A stretch of DNA of 64,000 bases from Dyella sp. A6 (GCF_036320485.1 NZ_CP132911.1:3224001-3288000); one strand, 5' to 3'. Positions 37,305-48,800 are shown, counted from the first letter of the stretch. Translations and numbers: made by a program. Notes: generated by a model not told the origin, from the sequence alone.

Positions 37305-37376
37305 GCGGGGATCGCCCTGAGGAAAGCGCGATTATCGCCTGTCGCCGGAATCCAATCCAAGCGCAGCGCAACATAG

Positions 37377-38000
37377 TCAGCGCGGCGCGATCAGCCGAAA
37401 CGTGAGATTGATGCGTGGCGCGTCGACCCGACGCATCGCCGGCAGATCGTGCCGGTACAGACGCTGCGTGTCGCCCGCCATGCGCAACAGACTGCCGTGC
37501 GGCAGGCGCCACTCGCACGCATCGCCCGGTTGCGATGCCTCGCCGCGTGCCCGACGCCGCCGGAACCGGAAGCGCCGTTCGGCCCCCAGGCTCAACGAGG
37601 CGATCAGCGGCTGCGGCCCCAGTTCCGGCTCGTCGTCGCTATGCCAGCCCATCGAGTCATGTCCGTCGCGATACAGGTTCGCCAGCACGCTGTTGAAGCG
37701 TGCCCCGCAGGCCTGTTCTATGCGCTGCCGCAGGGCCAGCAGCGACGCCGGCCACGCTCGCGGCTCGAAACGCCGTCCCGAGTAGGTATAGCTGGCACCG
37801 GCATCGCCGATCCAGCAGCTGAGACGCGGCGATGCCACTTCACGGCCGAACATTCGCAGGCGATGCGTTTCCCATGGAATATCCGCGCGCAGCTGCTTGA
37901 ACAGGGCATCGGCCTCGGGCGCAGGCAACCAGTCTGCCGCGAGTGTGACGTCGGCACCGGGAAGGTCGAGCCTGATCCATGAAACGGTGAACTCAAACAT
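37377..38000 (-). CDS. AlkB-like 2-oxoglutarate/Fe(II) oxygenase
   Basis: A 207-residue cytosolic protein of the AlkB family, which demethylates alkylated nucleic-acid bases. The fold is marked by NSVLANLYRDGHDSMGWHSDDE, shown here only as two parts: NLYRDG and GWHSDDE (iron ligands His and Asp), LSLGAERRFRFR, the distal His in YRHDLP and the terminal PRINLTFR carrying the 2-oxoglutarate Arg. It is closer in layout to short AlkB homologues (ABH2/3-like) than to E. coli AlkB. Start ATG 38000 is preferred over an upstream alternative codon because homologous sequence begins after it. It reads away from gcvT with a 72-bp gap. Confidence 0.85.
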   Translation of the reverse strand: MFEFTVSWIRLDLPGADVTLAADWLPAPEADALFKQLRADIPWETHRLRMFGREVASPRLSCWIGDAGASYTYSGRRFEPRAWPASLLALRQRIEQACGARFNSVLANLYRDGHDSMGWHSDDEPELGPQPLIASLSLGAERRFRFRRRRARGEASQPGDACEWRLPHGSLLRMAGDTQRLYRHDLPAMRRVDAPRINLTFRLIAPR

Positions 38001-38183
38001 GCGACACCGCCATATGCGTCCTCGGCCGACCACTTCGTCGGCATGCCGGGATCACGGAATGGGACGCTACCGGATAAGTGCGCATGCTGACGACGTCACA
38101 AGCAAAAGCACGCATCACCATGTGCGCACCCGGAACATGCTGGCGTGGCTTCCGGCGCAGCTTCTGCGCCGGAAGCCCGGGCA

Positions 38184-40073
38184 TCAGCCCTTCGACGCCG
38201 GCTCCAGCAGATAGGCCGACAGCTGCTCGACCAGCTGCTCGGTCCGCTGTCCGGACGTATGCAGGTGAACTTCGGGCGTCTCGGGCTGCTCGTACGGCGA
38301 GTCGATGCCGGTGAAATTGCTGATCTCGCCCGCCCGCGCCTTGCGGTACAGACCCTTCGGGTCGCGTCGCTCGCACTCTTCCAACGGCGTGTCGACGAAA
38401 ACCTCGACGAACTCGCCCTTGTCGAACAGCTCGCGGGCGAAGCGACGTTCGCTGCGGAATGGCGAGATGACGCACACCAGCACGATCAGGCCGGCATCGG
38501 CCATCAGGTGAGCCACTTCGGCTACGCGCCGCACATTCTCCACGCGCGCCTCGGCGGTGAACCCCAGGTCACGGTTCAGGCCATGGCGCAGGTTGTCGCC
38601 GTCCAGCAGGTAGGTGTGGTAGCCGAGCGCATGCAGGCGCCGTTCCAGCAGATTGGCAATAGTGGATTTGCCGGCACCGGACAGGCCGGTGAACCACAGG
38701 CAGCGGGGCTGCTGGCCCTTGCTCAGGCCACGCGTCTGCTTGTCGATATCGGTGTGCTGCCAGTGCACGTTGGCCGCACGGTGCAGGGCGAAGTCGAGCA
38801 TGCCGCAGGCCACGGTGGCATGGGTCTGGCGATCGATCAGGATGAAACCGCCGAGCACGGTGTTGTCGGCGTAGGACTCGAAAGCGATCGCATGGTCCAC
38901 ATCGAGGTTGCAATAGCCGACCTCGTTCAGCTCCAGCCGATGGGCCGCCAGTTCCGCCTGTGTGTTGACGTCCACCTTGTGCTTGATCGCGGTGACCCGG
39001 GCATTGACCGTGCGCGTGCCGATCTTCAACCAGTAGCTGCGGTTCGGCAGCAGCGCCGCATCGCCCATCCACAGCACGTGCGCCGCGAACTGATCGGCCT
39101 CCGGCGCGGGGTGCGCGGCCGTGGCGATGACATCGCCGCGACTGGCATCGAGCTCGCGATCGAGCGTCAGCGTGACCGCCTGGCCGGCATGCGCCTCGGG
39201 CAGGTCGCCGTCGGCAGTCACCACGCGCTCGATCCGTGCGCGCCGGTTGCCCGGCTGCACCACCACTTCGTCACCGGGTGCCACGCGGCCACCGCAGATC
39301 GTGCCCGCATAGCCGCGGAACGACTGGTCCGGCCGGCTTACCCATTGCACGGGCAGACGGAAATGGGCCGAGGTGGCCACTTCGGTGTCCGCGGTTTCCA
39401 GCGCCTCGAGCAGGGTCGGCCCGTCATACCAGGGCATCTGCGCGGAGCGGCGCCCCACGTTGTCACCAAGCAGGGCCGACACCGGCATGGCGACGACCGA
39501 CTGGATGCCCAGACTGCTGGCCAGCCCGCGGTACTCGTCCACGATGGCCGAGAAGACCGACGGGTCGTAACCCATCAGGTCCATCTTGTTGACCGCCAGC
39601 ACCACCTGGCGGATACCGAGCAGCGCACATATATATGTGTGTCGACGGGTCTGGGTCAGCACCCCCTTGCGTGCGTCGATCAGCACCACGGCCAGCTCGG
39701 CCGTGGATGCGCCGGTCGCCATGTTGCGGGTGTACTGCTCGTGGCCGGGGCAGTCGGCCACGATGAAGCTGCGCCGCGCCGTATGGAAGTAGCGGTAGGC
39801 CACGTCGATGGTGATGCCCTGCTGGCGTTCGGCATCGAGACCGTCGGTCAGCAGGGAGAAATCCAGCAAACCGGTATCGCCGTGATTGCGCTTGCTGTCG
39901 CGCTCCAGCGCTGCCAGCTGATCGTCCGGCAGCATGCCGGCGTCGTACAGCAAGCGGCCAAGCAGCGTGCTCTTGCCGTCGTCCACGCTACCGCAGGTGA
40001 TGAAACGCAGCAGGCCGCGCTCCTGGTTGTCGGCAGCGGCGTTCACCCCGGCCTGATCCGTCTGCGCCGTCAT
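38184..40073 (-). CDS. cysN: Bifunctional sulfate adenylyltransferase subunit 1 / adenylylsulfate kinase
   Basis: A 629-residue fusion. The N-terminal part (about 1-430) is the CysN GTPase: [33 protein letters not shown] and NKMDLM. The C-terminal part (about 440-629) is a CysC APS kinase with P-loop [17 protein letters not shown] and [12 protein letters not shown]. Together with CysD it activates sulfate to APS and then PAPS in assimilation. The start codon shares one base with the cysD stop, so the subunits are translationally coupled. The fusion itself is common in proteobacteria. Confidence 0.96.
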   Translation of the reverse strand: MTAQTDQAGVNAAADNQERGLLRFITCGSVDDGKSTLLGRLLYDAGMLPDDQLAALERDSKRNHGDTGLLDFSLLTDGLDAERQQGITIDVAYRYFHTARRSFIVADCPGHEQYTRNMATGASTAELAVVLIDARKGVLTQTRRHTYICALLGIRQVVLAVNKMDLMGYDPSVFSAIVDEYRGLASSLGIQSVVAMPVSALLGDNVGRRSAQMPWYDGPTLLEALETADTEVATSAHFRLPVQWVSRPDQSFRGYAGTICGGRVAPGDEVVVQPGNRRARIERVVTADGDLPEAHAGQAVTLTLDRELDASRGDVIATAAHPAPEADQFAAHVLWMGDAALLPNRSYWLKIGTRTVNARVTAIKHKVDVNTQAELAAHRLELNEVGYCNLDVDHAIAFESYADNTVLGGFILIDRQTHATVACGMLDFALHRAANVHWQHTDIDKQTRGLSKGQQPRCLWFTGLSGAGKSTIANLLERRLHALGYHTYLLDGDNLRHGLNRDLGFTAEARVENVRRVAEVAHLMADAGLIVLVCVISPFRSERRFARELFDKGEFVEVFVDTPLEECERRDPKGLYRKARAGEISNFTGIDSPYEQPETPEVHLHTSGQRTEQLVEQLSAYLLEPASKG

Positions 40074-40990
40074 CAGAAATAACCCTCCTGCTTCTTGCGC
40101 TCCATCGAGGCGCTAGGATCCTGGTCGATCACCCGCCCCTGCCGCTCGGAACTGCGCGTGTCGGCCATTTCCTCGATGACCTTGTCCAGCGTGTCGGCCT
40201 CCGACTCCACCGCCCCGGTCAGCGGGTAGCAGCCCAGCGTGCGGAACCGCACCATGCGCGTGTGCACCTGCTCGCCCTCGCGCAGCACGAAACGCTCGTC
40301 GTCCACCATGATCAGGGCGCCATCGCGCTCGACTACGGGGCGCGGCCGGGCGAAATACAAGGGCACCACCGGAATCGACTCGCGGCGGATGTACTGCCAG
40401 ATATCCATCTCGGTCCAGTTGGACAACGGGAATGCGCGCACGCTTTCGCCCTTGTGGATATGCGTGTTGTACAGGTGCCACAGCTCCGGACGCTGCTGCT
40501 TCGGGTCCCAGCGATGCTGGGCGTTGCGAAAGGAAAACACGCGCTCCTTGGCACGCGACTTCTCCTCGTCACGGCGTGCGCCACCGATGGCCGCATCGAA
40601 GCGGTACTTGTCCAGCGCCTGCTTCAGCGACTGGGTCTTCATGATGTCGGTGTGCACGGTGGCGCCATGGGTCAGCGGCGAAATGCCCTGCCGCACCCCT
40701 TCCTGGTTGATGTGCACCAGCATCTGTACGTCGCCGGTTGCCGCGACCTCATTGCGCATCGCGATCATCTCGCGGAATTTCCAGGTGGTGTCCACATGCA
40801 GCAGCGGCATCGGCGGCTTGGCCGGAAAGAACGCCTTGCGCAGCAGGTGCAGCAGTACCGAGGAATCCTTGCCGATCGAATACAGCATCACCGGCACCTG
40901 GAAGCATGCAGCCACCTCGCGGAAGATCTGGATGCTTTCGGCTTCCAGCTCGTCGAGATGAGAGCGGGAGGGTATGAGGCTTGCGGTCAT
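40073..40990 (-). CDS. cysD: Sulfate adenylyltransferase subunit 2
   Basis: A 305-residue ATP-PPi synthase-fold subunit that makes APS from ATP and sulfate. The pyrophosphate loop is [38 protein letters not shown] and the C-terminal RQGRVIDQD...KKQEGYF ending are diagnostic. ATG 40990 has AGGAG nine bases upstream, so it was preferred over an in-frame ATG at 41014. It is the first gene of the cysD-cysNC operon; cysH and cysIJ are not in view. Confidence 0.96.
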   Translation of the reverse strand: MTASLIPSRSHLDELEAESIQIFREVAACFQVPVMLYSIGKDSSVLLHLLRKAFFPAKPPMPLLHVDTTWKFREMIAMRNEVAATGDVQMLVHINQEGVRQGISPLTHGATVHTDIMKTQSLKQALDKYRFDAAIGGARRDEEKSRAKERVFSFRNAQHRWDPKQQRPELWHLYNTHIHKGESVRAFPLSNWTEMDIWQYIRRESIPVVPLYFARPRPVVERDGALIMVDDERFVLREGEQVHTRMVRFRTLGCYPLTGAVESEADTLDKVIEEMADTRSSERQGRVIDQDPSASMERKKQEGYF

Positions 40991-41153
40991 CGAAAATCGC
41001 TCCTGCTGAAACATGCGCGATGGGGCCGCACCAGGTCAGTGCTCCATGGTAACGGCGCCAGCATCGGCCCTGAAACAACCAGCCGCCATCGTAAGATGAA
41101 GACAAGGCATATCCAACGTTTGCCGCGACGATGGGATGACGCCCGAAGCCAAA

Positions 41154-42551
41154 TCAGGCGATCGCAGGGTATCTGGGCTCGGCGTCCAGCGTGGCCGCAC
41201 AGACGGACGCCAGCTCCAGCAGACGCAGGTCCGAACCGCGCGCACCCACCAGTTGCAGGCCCACCGGAAGACCGTTCGGCAAGGTGCCCATCGGGATGCT
41301 CACCGCCGGACAACCCGCAAGACTGGCGAAACTGGTCAGGTCGGCCTGCGACTCCGGCACCGGGCCGTCGAGCGGGAAGGCACCCTGCGGCGTGGTGGGC
41401 AACACCAGCACATCGACCTGGGCGAACAGCCGGCGCATCTTCAGGGTGGCAGCATCGAGCACGCGATCGGCCACCGCGTAATCGGCGGCACTCTTGCGCG
41501 CGGCGTAATCGAGCATCGTGCGGAAACGCTCCGAGACCGGGTGCGCGTCGTCGGCCAGATCACCGGCGAAGGTACCGAGCATTTCCGCTTCCATCAGCAG
41601 CAGGCCGGCACGGCGCGTGCGCGCAAACGGCCAGTCGTCGAAATCCACCGTGCGCCGCTCGCCCAGCTCGCGCGGCAGCTTCGCCAGCGCAGCCTCGAAG
41701 ACATCCACCACCTCCGGCTGCACGCCGATCGCGGCCAGGTCCGGCAACAGACCGCAGCGCAGGCGGCCCGGCTCCCAGTCCGGCGGTGCCAGCGCCACCC
41801 GGCGTCGGCGCGAACGCGCGTCGTCGGCATCGTAACCGGCCAGCACCTGCAGCAGCACGGTCAGGTCGGCCACGCTGCGTGCCAGCAGGCCCACGGCATC
41901 CAGGCGCCGGGCGGCAGGCACCATGCCGCGCGCGGAAATTTCGCCGTGGGTGGGCTTGAGCGCATAGATGCCGCAGTAACTGGCCGGAATACGTACCGAG
42001 CCCAGGCTGTCCGAACCCACCGCCGCCGCCGCCAGGCCAGCCGCCACCGCCGCCGCCGCGCCGCCCGACGAACCGCCGGCGCTGAAGCCGTGCTTCCACG
42101 GATTGTGCGTGGCACCGAAGTGCGGATTGTCGGTGGCCGCACCCAAGGCGCCTTCGTCCATGTTGGTCTTGCCGACCAGCACCGCACCGGACGCACGCAG
42201 GCGCGCCACCACATGGGCATCGTTCTGCACCGGCTGCGCGCGCCCCGGCAGGCCGGCGCGCGTGGACCAGCCAGCGATATCGAAGTTGTCCTTCAGGGCA
42301 ACGGGAATGCCGTCCAGGCGACCGATCACCCCCTCGCGACGGCGATGCTCGGCCGTGCGCGCCTGCTCTTCCAGCATGCCGGCACTCAGGCCCACGTAGG
42401 CATTGAGGGAAGGATTGATGCGATCGATCGCCGACTGATAGACCTCGGCAAGCACGCGCGGCTGCACCCTCCCGATGGCCAGCCAGTGCAGCAGCTGGCA
42501 TACGGTGGCTCGACGCAGGTCGAGGTCGGCGATCGGCGGCAATGCGTTCAT
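41154..42551 (-). CDS. Amidase signature family enzyme
   Basis: A 465-residue Ser-cisSer-Lys hydrolase. The catalytic Lys is in ALKDNFDIAG, the Gly/Ser block is SAGGSSGGAAAAVA, and the cis-Ser and nucleophile are in GSDSLGSVRIPA. The family includes GatA and many small-amide hydrolases; no gatB or gatC is adjacent, and the C-terminal region is not that of GatA, so a stand-alone amidase is likely (substrate unknown). ATG 42551 is preceded by GGGAG; a longer frame continuing to 42779 crosses the start of the divergent ETF-QO gene and was rejected. Confidence 0.9.
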   Translation of the reverse strand: MNALPPIADLDLRRATVCQLLHWLAIGRVQPRVLAEVYQSAIDRINPSLNAYVGLSAGMLEEQARTAEHRRREGVIGRLDGIPVALKDNFDIAGWSTRAGLPGRAQPVQNDAHVVARLRASGAVLVGKTNMDEGALGAATDNPHFGATHNPWKHGFSAGGSSGGAAAAVAAGLAAAAVGSDSLGSVRIPASYCGIYALKPTHGEISARGMVPAARRLDAVGLLARSVADLTVLLQVLAGYDADDARSRRRRVALAPPDWEPGRLRCGLLPDLAAIGVQPEVVDVFEAALAKLPRELGERRTVDFDDWPFARTRRAGLLLMEAEMLGTFAGDLADDAHPVSERFRTMLDYAARKSAADYAVADRVLDAATLKMRRLFAQVDVLVLPTTPQGAFPLDGPVPESQADLTSFASLAGCPAVSIPMGTLPNGLPVGLQLVGARGSDLRLLELASVCAATLDAEPRYPAIA

Positions 42552-42724
42552 GAAATCTCCCTGGGCACGGGTCCGATTATCGCCATGTCCCGTGAAGCGA
42601 TTGCAAGTGTTGACGCAACACGCGTTGCCGCCCGGGGCGCGAACCCGGACAATGGAGCGTCTGAAATCCATACTTCGACGCACGGTTGTGTCCGTGCCTG
42701 TCCATATCGCATCGGGAGTCCGCC

Positions 42725-44326
42725 ATGAGCGAACGCGAAACCATGGAATACGACGTTGTCGTCGTCGGCGCCGGCCCATCGGGGCTGTCGTTTGCCATCC
42801 GTCTGAAGCAGCTCCAGCCGGAAACCACGGTCTGCGTGATCGAGAAGGCCTCGACCATCGGTGCGCAGATTCTTTCCGGCGCGGTGATCGAACCGCAGCC
42901 GCTGGACGCCCTGCTGCCCGGCTGGCGCGACAACCCGCCGCCGATCTGCGTGCCCGCGGGCGAGGACGAGTTCTGGCTGCTCGACAAGACCGGCGGCCGC
43001 AAGCTGCCGGTTCCGCCGGGCATGCGCAACCACGGCAACTTCATCGTCTCGCTGGGCGCAATGTGCGCATGGCTGGCGCCGCAGGCCGAGGCGCTGGGCG
43101 TGGACGTGTTTCCGGGCTTCGCCGCGGCCGACATCGTGTATGCCGAGAACGGCGCGGTCGCGGGCGTGCGCATCGGCGACATGGGCGTGGCGAAGGACGG
43201 CTCGCACAAGCCGGGCTACACCCAGGGCATCGACATCCTGGCCAAGGTCACGGTGCTGGCCGAAGGCGCGCGCGGCAGCCTCACCAAGCAGCTGATCAAG
43301 CACTTCAAGCTGGACGCCGACAGCGACCCGCAGAGTTATTCCATCGGCATCAAGGAACTCTGGCAGCTGCCGGCCGGGCGCGTCACGCCCGGCAAGATCG
43401 TGCACAGCTTCGGCTGGCCGGCCGACAACCACACCTACGGCGGCAGCTTCCTGTACCACCTGGACAAAGACCGGGTGGCGCTGGGCTACGTCAGCGGCCT
43501 GGACTACACCGATCCGAATTACCAGCCCTGGGAAGCCTTCCAGCAATGGAAGAACCACCCGCATGTGAAGGACCTGCTGGAAGGTGGCAACATCCTCTCC
43601 GCCGGCGCACGCGCCATCGTCACCGGCGGCTGGCAGTCGTTGCCCAAATGCGAGATGCCCGGCGCGCTGCTGATCGGCGATACCGCCGGCCTGCTCAACG
43701 TGCCCAAGGTGAAGGGTACCCACCAGGCGATCCGCAGCGGCATGCTGGCTGCCGAACACCTGGCTGGCAGCGGCCTGGATGCCACCGGCTTCGATGCGAA
43801 GCTGCGCGGCTCGGAGGCCATGACCGAGCTGAAAAAGGTGCGCAACATCAAGCCCGCCTTCAAGAAGGGCCTGTGGTTCGGCATGTTGAATGCCGCGTGG
43901 GAAACCGCCATCGGCGGGCGCTCGCCGTGGACGCTGAAGAACAAGGCCGACTCCACATCGCTGCACAAGCTGGGCCAGTGCGAGGAACCGAAGCGCGACT
44001 ACGTGCAGCGCGAACTGCCGCCGCGCGATCGCCTGGCCGGCGTCTACTTCGCCGCCACCGAGCACGACGAAGACCAGCCGGTGCACCTGCAGGTGGCCGA
44101 CACCTCGGTCTGCGTGACCCAGTGCGCCGAGGAATACGGCAACCCCTGCACCCGCTTCTGCCCCGCCAACGTCTACGAAATGGTGCAGGACGAAGCGGGC
44201 AAGCGACTGCAGATCAACGCCGCCAACTGCGTGCACTGCAAGACCTGCGACATCAAAGACCCGTACCAGATCATCAACTGGGTCACGCCCGAGGGCGGTT
44301 CCGGGCCCAATTACCAGAACATGTGA
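42725..44326 (+). CDS. Electron-transfer flavoprotein:ubiquinone oxidoreductase (ETF-QO)
   Basis: A 533-residue membrane-associated flavoprotein that passes electrons from ETF to ubiquinone, linking acyl-CoA dehydrogenases to respiration. The FAD site is DVVVVGAGPSGLSFA; GGWQSLPKCEMPGALLIGD marks the family. The C-terminal ferredoxin-like domain contains the cysteine pairs in CPANVYE and NCVHCKTC for the 4Fe-4S cluster. ATG 42725 gives the family length; an ATG at 42686 was rejected. Its partners etfB and etfA lie 4.6 kb downstream, separated by three polysaccharide genes. Confidence 0.95.
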   Translation: MSERETMEYDVVVVGAGPSGLSFAIRLKQLQPETTVCVIEKASTIGAQILSGAVIEPQPLDALLPGWRDNPPPICVPAGEDEFWLLDKTGGRKLPVPPGMRNHGNFIVSLGAMCAWLAPQAEALGVDVFPGFAAADIVYAENGAVAGVRIGDMGVAKDGSHKPGYTQGIDILAKVTVLAEGARGSLTKQLIKHFKLDADSDPQSYSIGIKELWQLPAGRVTPGKIVHSFGWPADNHTYGGSFLYHLDKDRVALGYVSGLDYTDPNYQPWEAFQQWKNHPHVKDLLEGGNILSAGARAIVTGGWQSLPKCEMPGALLIGDTAGLLNVPKVKGTHQAIRSGMLAAEHLAGSGLDATGFDAKLRGSEAMTELKKVRNIKPAFKKGLWFGMLNAAWETAIGGRSPWTLKNKADSTSLHKLGQCEEPKRDYVQRELPPRDRLAGVYFAATEHDEDQPVHLQVADTSVCVTQCAEEYGNPCTRFCPANVYEMVQDEAGKRLQINAANCVHCKTCDIKDPYQIINWVTPEGGSGPNYQNM

Positions 44327-44338
44327 TTCATACCCACC

Positions 44339-45616
44339 GTGCGAATGAATCGCCTTCTTTACCTCGTGAACAGGGCCAGGGGCAGCATTGCCCAGCGTGG
44401 GTGGCGCGGTGCTTTCAAACGCTTCCTGGCACAGCACCGGACCGCATCTCCTTCGCCTGTCCCATCTGATACCGATCTGTCATCGACACACGTGGATGAC
44501 AGCGGCTGTACGCGCCGCCTGCTTGTCATTGACAGCGCCGCACCCGATCCGATGCGCGATTCCGGTTCCATGCGACTTGCCCACGTGCTCAGCCTGCTGC
44601 ACGCAGCAGGCTGGCGGATCGACTTTATAGCCGCGGATGGCTTCGTCAGGCCCGATGATGTCAAGCGTCTCGCCCGCATGGGGGCACATTGCCAGACCGG
44701 TAGTCCGGCCGAGTGGTTGGCCCGGAGGGGCGACACGGTGGACGCCGTCATGCTCAACCGCCTGCCCGTTGCATCTCAGTTCATCGATGCAACGCGTCGG
44801 CATGCACCGAAGGCCATGGTCGTGTTCGATACCGTGGACCTGCACTACGTCCGTGAAGAGCGGGCAGCCGCATTGACCGACAACCCGCGTCTGCGGCGCC
44901 ATGCGATGCGATCGCGGAGAAAAGAGCTGGGCATCATCGCGCGATGCGACACCACGCTCGTCGTCAGCCAGGAAGAAATGACAGTTCTTGCGAACGAGTT
45001 GCCCAAAGCCCGGATCGAGCTGCTCAGCAACATCCATGACGTACACGGTCGTCTGCAGGGTTTCGTACCCAGGCGTGACCTGCTCTTCATCGGCGGATTC
45101 GGCCACCCCCCCAACGCAGATGCCGTACGCTGGTTCGCCGAATCGATACTGCCACTGCTGCGTACCGAAGAACCAGCCATGATCCTGCATGTGGTTGGCG
45201 ACATCGACAAGGCATCGCGCAATGCACTGAAGCACGACGGGCTGCAGATCCATGGCCGCGTCCATGATCTGGAGCCATTGATGCGATCCTGTCGCGTATC
45301 CATCGCCCCCCTACGCTTCGGCGCCGGGGTCAAAGGCAAAATCAACCTTGCCATGAGCTACGGAATTCCCGTTGTAGCGACGACGGTGGCAGCCGAAGGC
45401 ATGCATCTCGAAAGCGGAACCAGCGCGATGATCGCCGATGAACCACGCGCGTTCGCACAAGCCGTGCTGGAACTGTATCGCAACGAAGCGCTCTGGCTAC
45501 GCATATCGGATGCGGCCATCGAGAATGTTCGCGACCATTTCTCGGTCGAACATGCGCGTATGGCACTTCAGCGCATATTCCCCACTCAGACGCCCACGCA
45601 TCGGCCAGCTGCATGA
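44339..45616 (+). CDS. GT4-family glycosyltransferase
   Basis: A 425-residue cytosolic GT-B transferase. An N-terminal acceptor domain (about 60-240, RRLLVIDSAAPDP...) is followed by the donor domain with FIGGFGHPPNADAVRWF and GAGVKGKINLAMSYGIPVVAT, the nucleotide-sugar site. GTG 44339 or ATG 44345 may be the start. It begins 12 bp after the ETF-QO stop and is joined by ATGA to the following small gene, and through it to a two-domain GT4 gene. Sugar and acceptor are unknown; a role in LPS/O-antigen assembly is inferred from the neighbourhood. Confidence 0.85.
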   Translation: MRMNRLLYLVNRARGSIAQRGWRGAFKRFLAQHRTASPSPVPSDTDLSSTHVDDSGCTRRLLVIDSAAPDPMRDSGSMRLAHVLSLLHAAGWRIDFIAADGFVRPDDVKRLARMGAHCQTGSPAEWLARRGDTVDAVMLNRLPVASQFIDATRRHAPKAMVVFDTVDLHYVREERAAALTDNPRLRRHAMRSRRKELGIIARCDTTLVVSQEEMTVLANELPKARIELLSNIHDVHGRLQGFVPRRDLLFIGGFGHPPNADAVRWFAESILPLLRTEEPAMILHVVGDIDKASRNALKHDGLQIHGRVHDLEPLMRSCRVSIAPLRFGAGVKGKINLAMSYGIPVVATTVAAEGMHLESGTSAMIADEPRAFAQAVLELYRNEALWLRISDAAIENVRDHFSVEHARMALQRIFPTQTPTHRPAA

Positions 45617-45840
45617 AGCCGCTTCTGCTCTTGTTTAGGCAATGGCTGACTGCTCAGCCAAGACTCCGCCGCCTGATCACCCGTACTGTCTACCGGTTCC
45701 CGGCGCTGGACATGCACATACGCAAATTGCTGCATGCCGGTGCACATCAACGCTCGTCCCAGGGGCCCTGCAGCTCGCACCTGAGCGAACCGGTCCGGGC
45801 TGTCCTTGACCGCCTCCAAGCCAGGCTTCCTAAATCATGA
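45613..45840 (+). CDS. Small basic protein coupled to both flanking glycosyltransferase genes
   Basis: A 75-residue ORF (MKPLLLLFRQWLTAQPRLRR...) with an amphipathic, Arg-rich first half and a Pro/Ser-containing second half ending in SEPVRAVLDRLQARLPKS. It starts by ATGA overlap with the preceding GT4 gene and ends by ATGA overlap with the next, so ribosomes could pass through all three. The sequence resembles the short basic linker segment seen beside GT domains in multidomain transferases, so it may be a detached targeting or interaction piece. No family assignment is possible. Confidence 0.6.
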   Translation: MKPLLLLFRQWLTAQPRLRRLITRTVYRFPALDMHIRKLLHAGAHQRSSQGPCSSHLSEPVRAVLDRLQARLPKS

Positions 45841-48800
45841 AAATCCTGCTGGAAATGCAGGGCGTCCAGTGCCAGAGCCGTCATCGTGGCATCGGCCGCT
45901 ACACCCTCGAGCTGTCCCGAGCCTTCGCGACACTGGCCTCACCGCAGCATGATGTGCATTTTGCTTTCAACAGCGTGTTCGGCAATGTCACCGACCCGGT
46001 CATTTCGACCCTGCTGCCGCATGCGGATCGCGATCACCGGATGGTCTTCACATCGTTGCATGACGTGGCCGCACAGAACATCGGCGACCGCCGGCGCCGA
46101 CTGGCCGCCGAACAGGTCGTACGCCACGCCCTGGCCCAGGCATCTGCCGATGTGGTCTGGTACAGCAGCATGATCGAGGGCTATGTCGACGATGCGGTGA
46201 TCCCGAAGCCACCCATTCCCGGAGCGCTGTCTGTTGCCACGCTCTACGACCTTATTCCGCTGCACGACCCTGATGCTTACCTGGGTCACCCCCGTGTCCG
46301 GTCGTGGTACGACACCCAGATCGAGGCACTGGCCCAATGCGATCTGTTTCTGGCGATATCCGACTGGGTTCGCGACGACGCCATCGCCAGATTGGGCCTT
46401 TCGCCCGAGCGGGTGGTGAACATCGGCGCAGGTGTCGACCCGCGTTTTGTTCCAGCGACCGACGACCCGGCGACATCCGTCCGACTGCGCAGCGAACTGG
46501 GCATCAAGCGGCCGTATGTGCTGTACAACGGTGGCTTTGATCCACGCAAGAACGTAAAGAGCCTTATTCACGCATATGCGGCTCTGCCTGCGGAAATCCG
46601 CAATCGTCACCAGCTTGTGATCGTCGGACGAACGGCCGCCGAACAGCTGGCACAACTGAAGGCTGCAGCACGCAAGGCGCGACTTGGCGACTCCGAGGTT
46701 GTCTTCACCGACTTTGTCACGGATGAAGTGCTGATCCGCCTGTATTCGGAGTGTGCGCTCTTCGTCTTTCCATCCGTGATGGAAGGATTCGGGTTGCCAC
46801 CGCTCGAGGCCATGGCCTGTGGCGCTCCTGTCATAGCGAGCAATGCCAGCAGCCTGGCGGAAATCGTTGGCGATCCGGACGCCATGTTCGACCCACGTTC
46901 CCGCGAGGCGATTACTCGCCGGATGCGTGAGGTACTCGAACAGCCTGCGCTGGCAGATACTCTGCGCCAGAACGGCAAACGCCAAGCCACGAAATATTCA
47001 TGGAGTGCCGTGGCGCAACGTGCACTGCATGCCATCGAGCAACTACCCCGCAAACAGCACGCCAACCCCACGGCGCAATCCTTGTCCCGGCTCTGCTGTG
47101 TTCATGCATGCATGCCGCCCGCATGGCTAGACGGACTTTCGGCACACTACGAAGTCGATCGGGTTGATCTGGCCCCATACATCGGACACGCCCCGCGGGA
47201 CCTGGCCGACCGCCTGGGCAAGGCTGATCGCATCTTGTACATCGGTGGGCAGGATCAGCTGGAATCACTCGCCCAATGGATGCATATCTGGCCCGGTGTG
47301 CTTCTGGGCATGGGCTCCTGGAACGCATGCCATCCGGCACCAAGTACTCCCGCAGATGCTCACGCAACCTACCTTTCGCAGGGCTACGCTGGATTGCTTG
47401 GGGAAACACTTTGCGTGTTGGCATGTGCCGCCGTCGACGGCTGTCTGGGGCTGCTGCTTTCCGAAGCCATGCCACCCAACGTCACGGGTCCGGATGAGAC
47501 TCGCAAAGTTGCGGTGCTGCGATCCTCGAACGAAGCCGCCAACTGCCGACACCATCTCGAAGACTGGTATGCCACGTCGCAGTTGCCTGTCGAGGCGCGC
47601 CTGCTGGACATCCTCGCGCAGACTTTTGCTACCTCATCGAATGAAGACGTCCTGACCCAGGTCAGCGATTCCATCGTTGCCGCACGCCCAGCCGGCAAGA
47701 TCCGCCAGTGGCTGGTCGATGTCACCCAGATCGCACAGGACGATATCGGGACCGGCGTACAACGTGTCGTACGCTCGATATTGACGCAGTGGCTGCGACG
47801 CCCCCCTGAGCACATCCGCATCGAACCGGTGGCGTTTGTGGATGGCAGCTACCGCTATGCCAGACGCTTTGCACTCGGACTTCTAGGGCTTCCGGGCAAT
47901 CTCTTGTCCGACGGCTTCGTCGCCATGAATGCCGGCGACACCTATGTGGCGTTGGACTGGTGCCCGCATGCCCTGCCAGCCAGCGAACCGCTGCTGCGGG
48001 ACTGGCATCGCCGCGGGGTCGAAATGCACTTCATCGTGCACGATCTATTACCGATCACCCTGCCTGCAAGCTTTCACCCCTTTGCACGTGATCTGTTCAC
48101 GAACTGGTTGCGCCTGGCGTGCGGCGTGGCAGACCGGCTGCACTGCGTATCAGGTGCAACCGCCAGTGAGCTGGAGCGCTGGATGAAAAATTCCGGACCG
48201 GCCTATCAGTTCAACCGCCCCCCGTCGATCTACAACTTCACGCTGGGTGTCGACCCGGCACCGGTCAATAACATCCCGCGGGTGCTCCCGACCCCACTCG
48301 CCCAGGCTGTCGACCATCGCGCCACACTGCTGATGGTGGGCACGCTCGAACCGCGCAAGGCACATGCCTTCGCACTCGATGCCATCGAACGCCTATGGGC
48401 AACCGGGCACGACGTCAACCTGCTCATTGTCGGCCGTCATGGCTGGATGATGGAGCACTTTGTCAAGCGGCTTGAAGCACACCCGGAACGGAATCGCCGG
48501 CTGTTCTGGATCGACGACGCCGATGACTCCCTGCTCAATGCCAGCTACCGCGCAGCCACGGCGCTGCTGGCGACGTCGCTAGGCGAGGGCTTCGGCCTGC
48601 CGCTCATCGAGGCCGCCCGACACGGTTTGCCGGTGATCGCACGCAATCTGCCCGTTTTCCGCGAGATCATGGGCGAATACCCCTGTTATTTCGAATCCAC
48701 TGACCCGCACGAGCTGGCGCAGGTGATCGCCGGCTGGCTTGGATCCCGCCCGCAGCCGGGTCCACACCGGCCATGGACCCGCTGGGCCGAGTCCGCTGCT

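Noticed and set aside
37305..37376. Glycine riboswitch upstream of gcvT
   Set aside because: The gap to the next gene is only 72 bp and shows none of the tandem aptamer features expected.
42552..42779. N-terminal extension of the amidase
   Set aside because: The extra Arg-rich sequence crosses the divergent ETF-QO start, while GGGAG sits properly before ATG 42551.
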